A DNA stretch of 44,791 nt, taken from NCBI GenBank assembly GCA_947459425.1, contig CANHDJ010000027.1, positions 1 to 44,791 of the forward strand, read 5' to 3'. Shown here one piece after another: positions 34,357 to 43,320 of this stretch. Source of the DNA: Ignavibacteria bacterium. Lineage in GTDB: Bacteria > Bacteroidota > Ignavibacteria > Kapaibacteriales > UBA4661. Each line of letters starts with the position of its first letter. The first letter of the stretch is position 1. A program made the translations under genes and the position numbers. The notes under the pieces are model-generated. The model searched no databases. It was not told the origin of the DNA and worked only from the letters and a program-made list of their open reading frames with translations.

Positions 34357-35667
34357 ATGACAAAGCGCTTTACTTCTCACATCCTTCTAGCACTTGCTCT
34401 GGCAAGTTTTCTGGCTCTTCCCCGCCTTTCGGCTCAATCCATTCCTACACCTGCACCAGCCCAAACAAAGCCGATATACGTTGTCGGCGCAACGGTTCAC
34501 GTTGGCAACGGAAGTGTGATAGAGAACGGCGTTGTGGGCTTTTCCGGTGGAAAATTAACGGTGGTGGGCAAAGCCGATGCACCCTTTGACCGCACGGGAT
34601 CTGATGTTGTGGATGCAAAAGGCAAACACGTCTATCCGGGTTTTGTTTCCACCAACACCGCACTTGGTCTTGTGGAAGTAGAGGCAGTGCGAGCTACGAA
34701 TGATTTCCAAGAGGTTGGCGGCATCAATCCCCACGTGCGGTCGCTGATTGCCTACAATGCTGAATCGGTCGTCACACCGACGGTGCGCTTTAATGGTGTC
34801 CTCGTGGCAATGATTGCTCCGCGTGGCGGCTTGGTTTCGGGACGCTCGTCGGTAATGGAATTGGATGGCTGGAATTGGGAAGATGCGGCGCTCAAAACCG
34901 ACGTTGGCATTCACGTCAATTTCCCTTCCACAACGCGCCAACCCGGTGCTACAGATGCTGATCGCAAAACACAAGATGAAGCCATCGCCAAGCAAATCGC
35001 CGCGCTCTACCAATTTTTCCGCGAGGCGCAGAGCTACACAAAGATTACGCCGAAAGAGAAGAATTTGAGATTGGAAGCGATGCGTGGGCTTTTTGATGGT
35101 TCAAAAAAATTATTTATTCGTGCAGACCATGCTAAATCTATTGTTTCTGCCGTGAATTTTGCCAAAGAGTTTGGTATTACGCCAGTTTTGGTGGGCGGCG
35201 CTGATAGCTGGCTTTTAACCGATATTCTCAAGGCAAATAATGTCGCCGTTATGCTTGAAGGCACACATTCGCTGCCAGAGCGCTGGTCGGATGATATTGA
35301 ACAGCCCTATAAAACGCCCGCCGTCTTGCAAAAAGCTGGTATTCTCTACACCACTGGCGCAATCCCGCAAGGCTGGCAACAGCGCAATCTTGGCTTTGAA
35401 GCTGGTACGGCTGTTGCGCAGGGACTCAGCAAAGAAGAGGCTCTTGCGGCAATCACGGCAAATCCGGCAAAAATTCTGGGTGTAGATGACCGCATTGGCA
35501 CATTGGAAGTTGGCAAAGATGCAACACTTTTTATTTCCGATGGCGATGCACTGGATATGCGTGGCAACAACGTGGAACACGCCTTTATTCGTGGAAAAAA
35601 GCTGCAACTGGTTAATAAACAAAAGTTTCTTTATGAGCAGTACAAAGCCAAGTATGGACAAAAATAA
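34357..35667 (+). CDS. Secreted amidohydrolase-like protein lacking the HxH metal motif
   Basis: 436 residues from ATG 34357, with a signal peptide ending RLSAQ (27). A composite beta domain (VVGATVHVGNGSVIENGVV... and, at the end, KILGVDDRIGTLEVGKDATLFISDGDALDM...) brackets a barrel, as in imidazolonepropionase-like amidohydrolases. The strand-1 motif normally reads PGfID-HxH; here it is PGFVSTNTALG (94-104), with neither histidine. Later candidates are IRADHAKSI and EGTHSLP, so it may bind fewer metals or be a non-catalytic partner of another amidohydrolase. It overlaps the next gene slightly and probably shares its transcript. Confidence 0.8.
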   Translation: MTKRFTSHILLALALASFLALPRLSAQSIPTPAPAQTKPIYVVGATVHVGNGSVIENGVVGFSGGKLTVVGKADAPFDRTGSDVVDAKGKHVYPGFVSTNTALGLVEVEAVRATNDFQEVGGINPHVRSLIAYNAESVVTPTVRFNGVLVAMIAPRGGLVSGRSSVMELDGWNWEDAALKTDVGIHVNFPSTTRQPGATDADRKTQDEAIAKQIAALYQFFREAQSYTKITPKEKNLRLEAMRGLFDGSKKLFIRADHAKSIVSAVNFAKEFGITPVLVGGADSWLLTDILKANNVAVMLEGTHSLPERWSDDIEQPYKTPAVLQKAGILYTTGAIPQGWQQRNLGFEAGTAVAQGLSKEEALAAITANPAKILGVDDRIGTLEVGKDATLFISDGDALDMRGNNVEHAFIRGKKLQLVNKQKFLYEQYKAKYGQK

Positions 35668-36250
35668 ACCTAATGAAGGTAAATCTGGTAGTGGCATACG
35701 ATTCCACATTCGTCCGGCACGGCTTTCGGAAAAAGATATTCTCGCCGCACTTGTCGCCCAATCGGTGCGCGAACTCAGCCGCGAGGAATACAGCGAGCGC
35801 GAGATAGAAGGTGCATTGCGGACGGTTTTTGGGATTGACACGGAACTTATCACCGACGGGACATATTTCGCCGTCGAAGCGCATATTAGCGGCGCTGTAC
35901 CGATTGTTGTGGCGTGTGGCGGATGGAGCAAACGCAAAACCTTGTTTGGTGGCGACCAGTTCGAGGGACGCGCTTCTGAGGAGTTAAACCCTGCCGTTGA
36001 TGCTGCAAAGGTTCGTGCATTTTTTGTCCATCCGGCATGGGCGCGGCGTGGGCTTGGCACGATGATTTTGGAAGAATGCGAACAGGCAGCAAAAGCACAT
36101 GGTTTCACGCGGTTAGAGCTTATGGCGACGCTTCCGGGTGAAAAACTCTATCGCACCTACGGCTTTACCGCCGGCGAAAGTATCCAACACGATATGGGAT
36201 TGGATGGACTGATTACCTTCGTGCCGATGAACAAAGCAATTACGGTGTAA
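35654..36250 (+). CDS. GNAT-family N-acetyltransferase
   Basis: 198 residues with the acetyl-CoA-binding A motif VRAFFVHPAWARRGLGTMILEECEQAAKAHG and the following B motif LMATLPGEKLYRTYGFTAGE. FHIRPARLSEKDI is the typical N-terminal strand. The substrate is not predictable. The start at 35654 overlaps the amidohydrolase gene by 14 bp; ATG 35633 (seven residues longer) is an alternative. The overlap suggests co-expression. Confidence 0.85.
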   Translation: MDKNKPNEGKSGSGIRFHIRPARLSEKDILAALVAQSVRELSREEYSEREIEGALRTVFGIDTELITDGTYFAVEAHISGAVPIVVACGGWSKRKTLFGGDQFEGRASEELNPAVDAAKVRAFFVHPAWARRGLGTMILEECEQAAKAHGFTRLELMATLPGEKLYRTYGFTAGESIQHDMGLDGLITFVPMNKAITV

Positions 36251-36304
36251 CTGCGACGTTTGCAACATTGATTCCGACTTTTATCACATTTTCCTCAAAT
36301 TGCT

Positions 36305-36826
36305 ATGAATTTTTCCCTGACTTCTCCCTTCTTAGAGCGCGAGCTGACAGGTGCGGTGAGCGGTTCGACCGTTCATCTCTCCAACGATGCCTCGTTGACT
36401 TTTGAGCGTGATGAGCATAATCAAGCGCTTATTTACATGGTGCAAGATGGAGTGCGCAAGCCTGTGGTCGTCATTGACGATGCCGACACGGAAATAAAAC
36501 TTTCGGTCAATGGCTACACATATAGCGTGGAAGCGCTTTCCGAGCGAGACAAGCATTTTCAGCAGTTACTGAAAGCCACTGCTACGGCGGCTTCCGGCAA
36601 TATGAAAGTTGCCGCTCCAATGCCGGGTTTGCTCAAGTCCATCAACGTCAAAGCGGGTCAGCACGTCAAAAAGGGTGAGCGCTTGTTTATTTTGGAGGCG
36701 ATGAAAATGGAAAATGATATTAAATCGCCTATGGAAGGAATCGTTGGGAATTTGAACGCAACGCCGGGTGTAGCGGTCGAAAAAGGCTTGCTTTTGTGCA
36801 TGATTGAAGCGCTTCCGGCTGCATAG
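36305..36826 (+). CDS. Biotin carboxyl carrier protein of an acyl-CoA carboxylase
   Basis: 173 residues. The C-terminal biotinyl domain (about 100-170) has APMPGLLKSINVKAGQHVKKGERLFILEAMKMEN, with the biotin lysine K134, and the mirror half SPMEGIVGNLNATPGVAVEKGLLL. The N-terminal part (SLTFERDEHNQALIYMV...) resembles the linker region of propionyl-/methylcrotonyl-CoA carboxylase alpha chains, here as a separate protein. It should serve the carboxyltransferase encoded at 38133. The biotin carboxylase subunit is not in the window. Confidence 0.9.
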   Translation: MNFSLTSPFLERELTGAVSGSTVHLSNDASLTFERDEHNQALIYMVQDGVRKPVVVIDDADTEIKLSVNGYTYSVEALSERDKHFQQLLKATATAASGNMKVAAPMPGLLKSINVKAGQHVKKGERLFILEAMKMENDIKSPMEGIVGNLNATPGVAVEKGLLLCMIEALPAA

Positions 36827-36972
36827 TTTATTCGTCCGAAAGGAATTGGCGCGATATTTGCTTGATTAAGCCTTGCAACGCAAAAACGTATCATTTTGAA
36901 CAATGAGAATATCGGCTTTTGCGTTATCAACCCGTGAATCCAAGCCTTGTTTCACCTCAATTTTTATCCAAT

Positions 36973-37839
36973 ATGCGTTATTCAGCAATTCTTCTCGCTC
37001 TGATGACAGTGGCGCTTGTAGGCTGCTCGCAATGCGGCGGTCAGGAAGAAGTTATTCGGCAAGTTGATGCCGAAAAAATCAATCTTGTTGCAGAAAAATC
37101 GCGCACCGATAGTCTGTATCAACAGACTTTGCGCCAAGTTGATGAAATGATGAGCGTTCTGTCGGCTCTCGAAGCCGAAGAAGGTATCGTCAAAACAATG
37201 GGACCGGAACGCGGCGAATCCGCAAACGACTTCCGCAAACGGATGGAAGACATTGCCCGCCGGATGAACGAAAAGACGACAATGATTCGCAAGCAAGCCG
37301 ACGAAATCCAAAATTTGAAAAACAAACTTGCTTCGACGGAAAAGAAACTTGCTGCGGTCTCGCAAAAAGCTGATTCGCTTGGGCGCTTGGTGAACGAGCA
37401 ACAGCAAGAAATTGTCGCACTGCGCCAGCAACTCGCTTCCTCGCGTCGCACGATTGATTCGCTAAAGGCAAAACTTGCCGAAAAAGACCAAATCATCAAC
37501 AGCAAAGTCAAGGAACTCAATACTGCATATTATGTTATCGGCAAGCGTGATGATTTGATGACCAAAGGCGTAATTGACAAACAAGGACAAGTGTTGTTTT
37601 TTGGCGGACGCATTTCTGTCAAGCAGAACTTTGATTTGAAAGACTTTACCAAAATTGATATTGCTTCGGTAAAAGAGTTGCAAATTCCCGCAGCCAAAGA
37701 TCGTACATCACTTATTTCCAACCATGATGCCGACACGTTTGAGATTGTTGCTGCCGGAGATAGCCAATGCGTTCTCAAAATCAAGGATGAAAAAGCCTTC
37801 TGGAAAAACGCAAAATACTTGGTCGTGATGACGGAATGA
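36973..37839 (+). CDS. Coiled-coil lipoprotein of unknown function
   Basis: 288 residues from ATG 36973; a lipobox VALVGC gives lipidated cysteine about residue 17. A long coiled coil (about 75-190, heptads such as IQNLKNKLASTEKKLAAVSQKADSLGRLV) is followed by a compact C-terminal beta domain (about 200-288: YYVIGKRDDLMTKGVIDKQG, then FFGGRISVKQNFDLKDFTKI). The YYVIG...LMTKGVI region is a pattern I associate with FCB lipoproteins of no known role. It sits between the biotin carrier and carboxyltransferase genes on the same strand, but the 293-bp gap after it argues for a separate transcript for the latter. Confidence 0.8.
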   Translation: MRYSAILLALMTVALVGCSQCGGQEEVIRQVDAEKINLVAEKSRTDSLYQQTLRQVDEMMSVLSALEAEEGIVKTMGPERGESANDFRKRMEDIARRMNEKTTMIRKQADEIQNLKNKLASTEKKLAAVSQKADSLGRLVNEQQQEIVALRQQLASSRRTIDSLKAKLAEKDQIINSKVKELNTAYYVIGKRDDLMTKGVIDKQGQVLFFGGRISVKQNFDLKDFTKIDIASVKELQIPAAKDRTSLISNHDADTFEIVAAGDSQCVLKIKDEKAFWKNAKYLVVMTE

Positions 37840-37936
37840 GGTTTAGATAAAATTGGATGAGGCATTGAGAGAAATTCGGGGCGTACAATATTGTTTTTCT
37901 GGGATATTGGTATCTCTGTAAAAAGCCAATGGAAAT

Positions 37937-37983
37937 TAGTTGCTCGTAGTTGAACAAACTCTTGCCCCAGCTACGAGCAACTA
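37937..37983. terminator. Hairpin in the 293-bp gap before the carboxyltransferase gene
   Basis: A perfect 13-bp stem (37937-37949 with 37971-37983) with a 21-nt loop, about 100 bp after the lipoprotein stop. The following T run is short (TATTTC), so it may be a terminator or a repeat remnant. Nothing else is recognisable in 37840-38120 apart from A/T-rich sequence. Confidence 0.4.
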
Positions 37984-38132
37984 TTTCAAGAGTATAGACA
38001 ACGCTTTAAAATCAAGTTTACCTATTTGTTTTTCAGTGTCTTGCAAGGCTTTTTTATTAGCTTTAAGACTCACTTCCTCTAAACTTCAGCTTTGAAGAAC
38101 CCTACCAATAACAAATCATTCAGGAGAAGTAG

Positions 38133-39683
38133 ATGAGTAATCGTGTCGAACAACTCGAAAAACTACGTGCCGAAGCGCTCTTGGGCGGCGGCTTAGACCG
38201 TCTTGCAACGCAGCATAAACGCGGAAAACTCACAGCCCGTGAGCGCCTAGATGTGCTTCTGGACGAAGACTCCTTCCAAGAAATTGATATGTTCGCTCGC
38301 CACCGTTCCACGAATTTTGGCATGGAAAAGCAGCGACCGCTTGGCGACGGCGTGATTACCGGCACCGGAACGATTGACGGACGCATTGTTTGCGTTTTCT
38401 CGCAAGATTTTACGGTTTTTGGCGGCTCGCTGTCGGAAGTCTATGCGGAGAAAATTTGCAAAATCATGGATTTAGCAATGAAAATCGGCGCTCCCGTGAT
38501 TGGGTTGAACGACTCCGGCGGGGCGCGTATTCAAGAGGGTGTTGCTTCGTTGGGCGGTTATGCCGATATTTTCTTGCGGAACACTCTTGCAAGCGGCGTG
38601 ATTCCTCAGATTTCCGTGATTTTGGGTCCGTGCGCGGGCGGTGCGGTGTATTCTCCGGCAATTACGGATTATATTTTCATGGTGCGTGGCATTTCGTATA
38701 TGTTTGTCACGGGTCCCAATGTTGTGAAAACCGTGACACACGAAGAAGTAACCTTCGATGAACTGGGGGGCGCGGATGCTCATGCAGGCAAATCCGGTGT
38801 GGCGCATTTTGCGATGGATAATGAAATTGAGTGTTTGAAGGCAGTCCGCAAAATGATGAGTTTTATGCCGTCCAACAACCGCGACGCTCTTCCCTTCAAG
38901 CCCACAAAAGACACGCCCAAGCGCCTTTGCTACAAACTCGACACGATTGTTCCCGAAAACCCGAATAAACCCTACGACATTAAAGATGTTATCCGCGAAG
39001 TCGTCGATGAGGGCGATTTTTTTGAGGTTCACGCTGATTTTGCACCGAGTTTGGTTGTTGGCTATGCCACGCTGGACGGCAAGCCAATCGGTATCGTGGC
39101 GAACCAACCTGCGGTTATGGCGGGCGTACTCGACCTTGCCAGCAGCGTCAAGGGCGGTCGTTTTGTACGCTTTTGCGATGCCTTCAATATTCCGCTCGTT
39201 GTCTTTGAAGATGTGCCGGGATTTCTGCCCGGAACCGACCAAGAATGGCGTGGTATCATTCGGCACGGCGCAAAGCTGCTCTACGCCTTTTGTGAGGCGA
39301 CTGTACCGAAAGTAACGATTATCACTCGCAAAGCATACGGCGGCGCATATGACGTTATGAACTCGAAACACATTCGCGGTGATTTTAATTTTGCTTGGCC
39401 CACCGCCGAAATTGCGGTTATGGGCGCAAAAGGTGCTGTGGAAATTCTTCATGCTAAAGAAGTACAGAAAGCGCCGGAAAATGAGCGTGCCGCCTTGCTT
39501 GCACGAATGGAAGCCGAATACAACGAAAAGTTCTGTAATCCTTTCGAGGCAGCAGAGCGCGGTTTTATTGATGATGTGATTATGCCGCACGATACGCGCC
39601 GTCGGCTTATTCATGCGCTCAAAATTTTGGAAACCAAAGTAGATTCCAACCCAAAGAAAAAACACGGCAATATTCCGCTCTAA
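38133..39683 (+). CDS. pccB: Acyl-CoA carboxylase carboxyltransferase subunit (propionyl-CoA carboxylase beta / methylmalonyl-CoA decarboxylase alpha type)
   Basis: 516 residues, with AGGAGA at 38122-38127 placing the start. It transfers CO2 between biotin and an acyl-CoA. Family features: [49 protein letters not shown] (first crotonase fold), [16 protein letters not shown], then in the second fold [54 protein letters not shown]. The ending KKHGNIPL is the hallmark of this branch. Propionyl-CoA or methylmalonyl-CoA is the likely substrate. A separate biotin carrier lies 1.3 kb upstream. Confidence 0.93.
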   Translation: MSNRVEQLEKLRAEALLGGGLDRLATQHKRGKLTARERLDVLLDEDSFQEIDMFARHRSTNFGMEKQRPLGDGVITGTGTIDGRIVCVFSQDFTVFGGSLSEVYAEKICKIMDLAMKIGAPVIGLNDSGGARIQEGVASLGGYADIFLRNTLASGVIPQISVILGPCAGGAVYSPAITDYIFMVRGISYMFVTGPNVVKTVTHEEVTFDELGGADAHAGKSGVAHFAMDNEIECLKAVRKMMSFMPSNNRDALPFKPTKDTPKRLCYKLDTIVPENPNKPYDIKDVIREVVDEGDFFEVHADFAPSLVVGYATLDGKPIGIVANQPAVMAGVLDLASSVKGGRFVRFCDAFNIPLVVFEDVPGFLPGTDQEWRGIIRHGAKLLYAFCEATVPKVTIITRKAYGGAYDVMNSKHIRGDFNFAWPTAEIAVMGAKGAVEILHAKEVQKAPENERAALLARMEAEYNEKFCNPFEAAERGFIDDVIMPHDTRRRLIHALKILETKVDSNPKKKHGNIPL

Positions 39684-39735
39684 CGCCGTAGAATCAAGGG
39701 GAGAAGGGCATTTATTTTCGAGAGAAGTACACCAA

Positions 39736-39807
39736 ACGCACAAATGGCAATAATTTTTTTGCTGTTTGTGCGTTTCTATGCTCAGGAGCGTCATTCTTGA
39801 CGCTTTT
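39736..39807 (+). terminator. Two consecutive hairpins after the carboxyltransferase gene
   Basis: First: 15-bp arms 39736-39750 and 39759-39773 with two imperfect positions. Second: 7-bp stem 39787-39793 with 39798-39804, loop TTCT, followed by four T. They lie between the carboxyltransferase stop (39683) and the protease start (39820). Confidence 0.65.
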
Positions 39808-39819
39808 CACAATGTTTCC

Positions 39820-41025
39820 ATGACTAACACAACAGCAATGGGCTATACCAGTCTTCGACCACCGCAGCAGCAAAATTTCACGTCACCCGAATACGAATAT
39901 GCACGGAAACGCAGTTCGTGGGTTTTACCGCTTGGGCTGTTTATCTTGACATTTCTTTCAACGCTCATGGCTGGCGCTGCTTGGGCGGGGCAAAATTTTT
40001 TGGAAATAACGACGTGGATAACGGGTTTGCAATACTCGGTCTTAATATTGACGTTTCTTGCTGCACATGAATTTGGTCACTATTTTGCTGCCAAATATCA
40101 CGGCGTTGATGCGACGTTGCCATATTTTATACCCGTGCCGCCACTGTTTATGCCGTTTGGCACAGCAGGGGCGGTCATTCGCACACGCAGCGCCATTATG
40201 ACGCGCAAGGCACTGTTTGATATTGGTGTTTCGGGTCCGATTGCCGGTTTTGTGGTCTGCATCCTCTTTCTCGCCATTGGCTTAATGACGCTGCCTTCAC
40301 AGGAATTTTTACTCAATATTCATCCCGAATATCGGCAGTTTGGCGGCGCAATTCCTGATTATGGATTGCATTTTGGCGGTACGCTACTGTATAGCTGGTT
40401 TGAGCGCATTTTTGCGAACCCAAACGGCTGGTTGCCGCCGATGAACGAAATGTATCACTATCCCTACCTGTGCGTAGGTTGGTTCGGGCTGTTTGTTACA
40501 TCTATGAACTTATTGCCCATCGGGCAGCTTGACGGCGGACACATTGCTCATGCGATGTTTTCTGATGGACAAGCTCGTATTGGGCGCATAGCATGGTGGT
40601 TTATTGCGGTCTTGGGTCTGGGGTCATTGTTGAGCTATGTGCATGGGCGCATCATCTTCGATTCGCCGGATTCGCTCTATACCTTCTTCCAATCGCTTCT
40701 TTTGCCGCCCCTTAACGCGCTTCATAGCATTGTTCCCGCGTTTTATCAATCGTGGAGCGGTTGGGTCTTGTGGGCAGTCATATTGCGCTTCTTCATTCGG
40801 ATTGAGCATCCCTACGTGGATGACGAGGAGCCATTGGACAAAAAACGCATGGCAATCGGATTTCTGGCGGCGGTGATACTTGTAGTTAGTTTTTGCCCTG
40901 CCGGAGTGTTTGATATTGAGCGCACCGAACAAAACGCCATCCCCAAAAGCACACCACGCAAAAGTGGCGAAATGACACGCACACCACTTGCCGAGCCAGT
41001 CACTATGCCCCTTGTCAAGCGATAA
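39820..41025 (+). CDS. Site-2-type intramembrane zinc metalloprotease (M50)
   Basis: 401 residues, about seven membrane helices. The zinc motif is AHEFGHYFAAKYHGVD, and the third ligand lies in NLLPIGQLDGGHIAHAMF. The insert LPYFIPVPPLFMPFGTAGAVIRTRS and DIGVSGPIAGF are typical of the plastid EGY/cyanobacterial-like S2P branch, which lacks a PDZ domain. It cleaves membrane-bound regulators or leftover signal peptides; an anti-sigma factor is one possible substrate type, but no partner is encoded nearby. Start at ATG 39820; the longer frame from 39766 runs through the terminator hairpin. Confidence 0.9.
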   Translation: MTNTTAMGYTSLRPPQQQNFTSPEYEYARKRSSWVLPLGLFILTFLSTLMAGAAWAGQNFLEITTWITGLQYSVLILTFLAAHEFGHYFAAKYHGVDATLPYFIPVPPLFMPFGTAGAVIRTRSAIMTRKALFDIGVSGPIAGFVVCILFLAIGLMTLPSQEFLLNIHPEYRQFGGAIPDYGLHFGGTLLYSWFERIFANPNGWLPPMNEMYHYPYLCVGWFGLFVTSMNLLPIGQLDGGHIAHAMFSDGQARIGRIAWWFIAVLGLGSLLSYVHGRIIFDSPDSLYTFFQSLLLPPLNALHSIVPAFYQSWSGWVLWAVILRFFIRIEHPYVDDEEPLDKKRMAIGFLAAVILVVSFCPAGVFDIERTEQNAIPKSTPRKSGEMTRTPLAEPVTMPLVKR

Positions 41026-41047
41026 CGTACCCTAATCTTCCGAATGT

Positions 41048-42157
41048 ATGAGCCTTCCCAACCATTGGACGCTTGATGAAATTCTCGCACTATCGCTTGT
41101 ACCGCGCTTGAAAGCTGTGGATTTACGCAATATGGTCGAGTGTTATGCTTCGCTTGAAGCGCTTTTGCAAGCCGCACCGCCCGAACTCAAAAAGGCGCAA
41201 ATTCTGACCGATATGCTTTTTACCGCGACAACAGCGGCAACACTTTTGGAAAAAGCAGCGGAACAGCGCGAGTTCTGCGAGCGGGAGAATGTTCAGATTG
41301 TCGCATTTTGGGATGATAATTATCCCGCTCTGCTCCGCGAAATTTTCTATCCTCCGACCCTGCTCTATGTGCGCGGAAGTCTTCAAGTGCCGGATGCGGC
41401 GGCGGTGGCAATCGTTGGTACGCGGCACTGCACGGATTATGGCAAAATGGTCGCCGAGCAGTATGCGGAATATTGCGCTGAATCAGGCGTGGTCGTTGTA
41501 AGCGGCTTGGCAACTGGTGTTGACACCTTTGCTCACAAAGCAACGCTGGCAAAAGGCGGCATTACCTACGCCGTGATAGCAAGCGGTATTGATAAAATCA
41601 ACTCTGGCACGGCGACCTATTTAGCACGAGATATTGCCGCAAGCGGGGCGATTTTGAGTGAGTATCCGTGCGGTACTCCGGCATTGCCGGCATATTTTCC
41701 TCGCCGAAACCGCATCATTAGTGGCGTTGCACAAGGAACACTCGTGGTGGAAAGCGGCGAAAAAGGCGGCTCGCTCATTACGGCGCAATTTACCATTGAC
41801 CAAAATCGTGAGCTTTTTGCCGTGCCGGGGCGTATTCATTCAGAGCGCAGCAAAGGCACAAATACGCTGTTGCAGCGCTCGCAAGCACAATTAACGCTTT
41901 CGCCGTACGATATGCTCCAAACGCTTGGGCTGCTTCCTGCCGATGCAACCGCCAACTCCAGCAAACAAGCGCTTCCCCAGCTTTCCAAATTAGAAGAAGC
42001 AATTTACAAGGAACTTGACGGCGATCCGATACATATTGAAGCGCTATCGGCAAGAACAAGGCTGTCGGTACAGGATTTGCTTGTGCTGCTCTTAGACCTT
42101 GAATTTAAGGGCGTTGTCCGGCAGCTTGCGGGTAAACAATTTATGCGGCGTGTCTGA
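41048..42157 (+). CDS. dprA: DNA-processing protein DprA
   Basis: Loads RecA on incoming single-stranded DNA during natural transformation. 369 residues: an N-terminal helical (SAM-like) region, then the Rossmann-like DprA core (WDDNYPALLREIFYPPTLLYVRG, AVAIVGTRHCTDYGK, VVSGLATGVDTFAHKATL, PAYFPRRNRIISGVAQGTLVVESGEKGGSLITA, FAVPGRIHSERSKGTNTLL). A C-terminal winged helix (about 300-369) completes it. It starts 22 bp after the protease gene and is probably co-transcribed. It suggests competence genes exist, though none are visible here. Confidence 0.95.
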   Translation: MSLPNHWTLDEILALSLVPRLKAVDLRNMVECYASLEALLQAAPPELKKAQILTDMLFTATTAATLLEKAAEQREFCERENVQIVAFWDDNYPALLREIFYPPTLLYVRGSLQVPDAAAVAIVGTRHCTDYGKMVAEQYAEYCAESGVVVVSGLATGVDTFAHKATLAKGGITYAVIASGIDKINSGTATYLARDIAASGAILSEYPCGTPALPAYFPRRNRIISGVAQGTLVVESGEKGGSLITAQFTIDQNRELFAVPGRIHSERSKGTNTLLQRSQAQLTLSPYDMLQTLGLLPADATANSSKQALPQLSKLEEAIYKELDGDPIHIEALSARTRLSVQDLLVLLLDLEFKGVVRQLAGKQFMRRV

Positions 42158-42201
42158 CTGAATCGGTGTGTCTGAAGTCCTCATTGGGTAGTGGCATTTT
42201 A

Positions 42202-43200
42202 TTATTCCGCCCATTCAAACGCCGTGCGAATTTGTGCAAGTGAATATCCCGCTCCCAGAGCGGCAATAAGTTTGATGCGGGCTTTTTGCCCCGTGAGATA
42301 GTCCGCAAAAATCACCCCTGCTTCATACAACTGCTTTCCCGCACCCTCGTAGGCGTACAAATGCTCCACGCGCCCAATCGGGCAACGCGAAGTTAAAACA
42401 ACAGGAATTTCCCGTTCAATTGCCCGCAGAATTTGATGGTACGCGGGTGGTGGAACATTTCCAACGCCCATTGCTTCGACGACAATACCTTCTGGCGGAG
42501 TTGGGCTTTCGAGTGCAAGGCGTAACAACTCTGCTTCGGAAGAGGTGTAGCATTTAATAATCGGGACAAAACGCGGCAATTCTTGAACAGCAAAAGAATC
42601 GCGCCGTACCGGATGCCGATAGAGCATCACTGCTCCATTGACAATGCGCCCCAAGGGACCAAAATTGCTACTTTCAAAAGTGCTGAGATTGCTGGTGTCC
42701 ATTTTTGACACCTCCGAAGCTGCTTGAACACTATCGGCAAGGCATACCATAACGCCCATGCCACGCGCTTTTGGGCTGAGGGCAATATGCACGGCATCGC
42801 GTAGATTGCGGGGGCCGTCCCAGTCCGGCTCCGAAGAATTTCGCATTGAGCCGACAACGACAATGGGTTTTGCTGTATTGACGGTGCAATCAAGGAAGTA
42901 TGCGGTTTCCTCAAGCGTGTCGGTGCCGTGCGTCACGACAATTCCTTGGATAGCGGGCTGGTCGGCGAGCGATTGGACGTGGCGCGAAAGCTCCAACATA
43001 AGTTCCGGCGTAACGTGCGGTCCCGGATAGCGCCCAAACTCCGACGGTTCAAGGTCGGTTAGTTCATGGATGGATGGAGTCAGCGAAAGAATTTCATCGG
43101 CAGAAAGTGCGGGAACAACACCACCGAAGGTGTCGTCAACTTTCATGGAAATTGTTCCACCGGTAAAGACAATCGCAATGCGGGGTTTGATATGAGCCAC
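42202..43200 (-). CDS. Asparaginase
   Basis: 332 residues; hydrolyses asparagine to aspartate and ammonia. The catalytic threonines are in IVFTGGTISMKV (first) and VVTHGTDTLEETAYFLD (second), with the Lys of the triad further on. The start is a GTG at 43200: AAGGAG lies 8 bases upstream at 43209-43214, inside what would be coding sequence if ATG 43227 were used. No signal peptide, so the enzyme is cytoplasmic (type I-like). Follows sufD on the same strand after a terminator. Confidence 0.9.
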   Translation of the reverse strand: MAHIKPRIAIVFTGGTISMKVDDTFGGVVPALSADEILSLTPSIHELTDLEPSEFGRYPGPHVTPELMLELSRHVQSLADQPAIQGIVVTHGTDTLEETAYFLDCTVNTAKPIVVVGSMRNSSEPDWDGPRNLRDAVHIALSPKARGMGVMVCLADSVQAASEVSKMDTSNLSTFESSNFGPLGRIVNGAVMLYRHPVRRDSFAVQELPRFVPIIKCYTSSEAELLRLALESPTPPEGIVVEAMGVGNVPPPAYHQILRAIEREIPVVLTSRCPIGRVEHLYAYEGAGKQLYEAGVIFADYLTGQKARIKLIAALGAGYSLAQIRTAFEWAE

Positions 43201-43208
43201 AAATAATT

Positions 43209-43214
43209 CTCCTT
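43209..43214 (-). promoter_or_regulatory. Ribosome-binding site deciding the asparaginase start
   Basis: Minus strand reads AAGGAG, 8 nt before the GTG at 43200. It would be internal if the upstream ATG at 43227 were used, so the GTG is preferred. Confidence 0.75.
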
Positions 43215-43255
43215 GAAAATCGTTCAAAAATACTTCTGCCGTACAAAAACACAGA

Positions 43256-43290
43256 CGCTCCGAGACCGCATAAATACGGGTCGCAGAGCG
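43256..43290 (-). terminator. Terminator between sufD and the asparaginase gene
   Basis: A 12-bp imperfect stem (43256-43267 with 43279-43290, two mismatches) lies 31 bp past the sufD stop. On the minus strand it is followed by GTGTTTTTG, a U tract slightly downstream. Confidence 0.6.
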
Positions 43291-43320
43291 CCTTAAACAT
43301 CTTCGGAAGAGGACAGCAAT

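Noticed and set aside
35215..36108. 297-codon open frame on the minus strand
   Set aside because: Antisense across the amidohydrolase and acetyltransferase genes; no recognisable motifs and no plausible start signal.
38472..39794. 440-codon open frame on the minus strand
   Set aside because: Lies opposite the carboxyltransferase gene, which is unmistakable; the long frame is a by-product of its codon bias.
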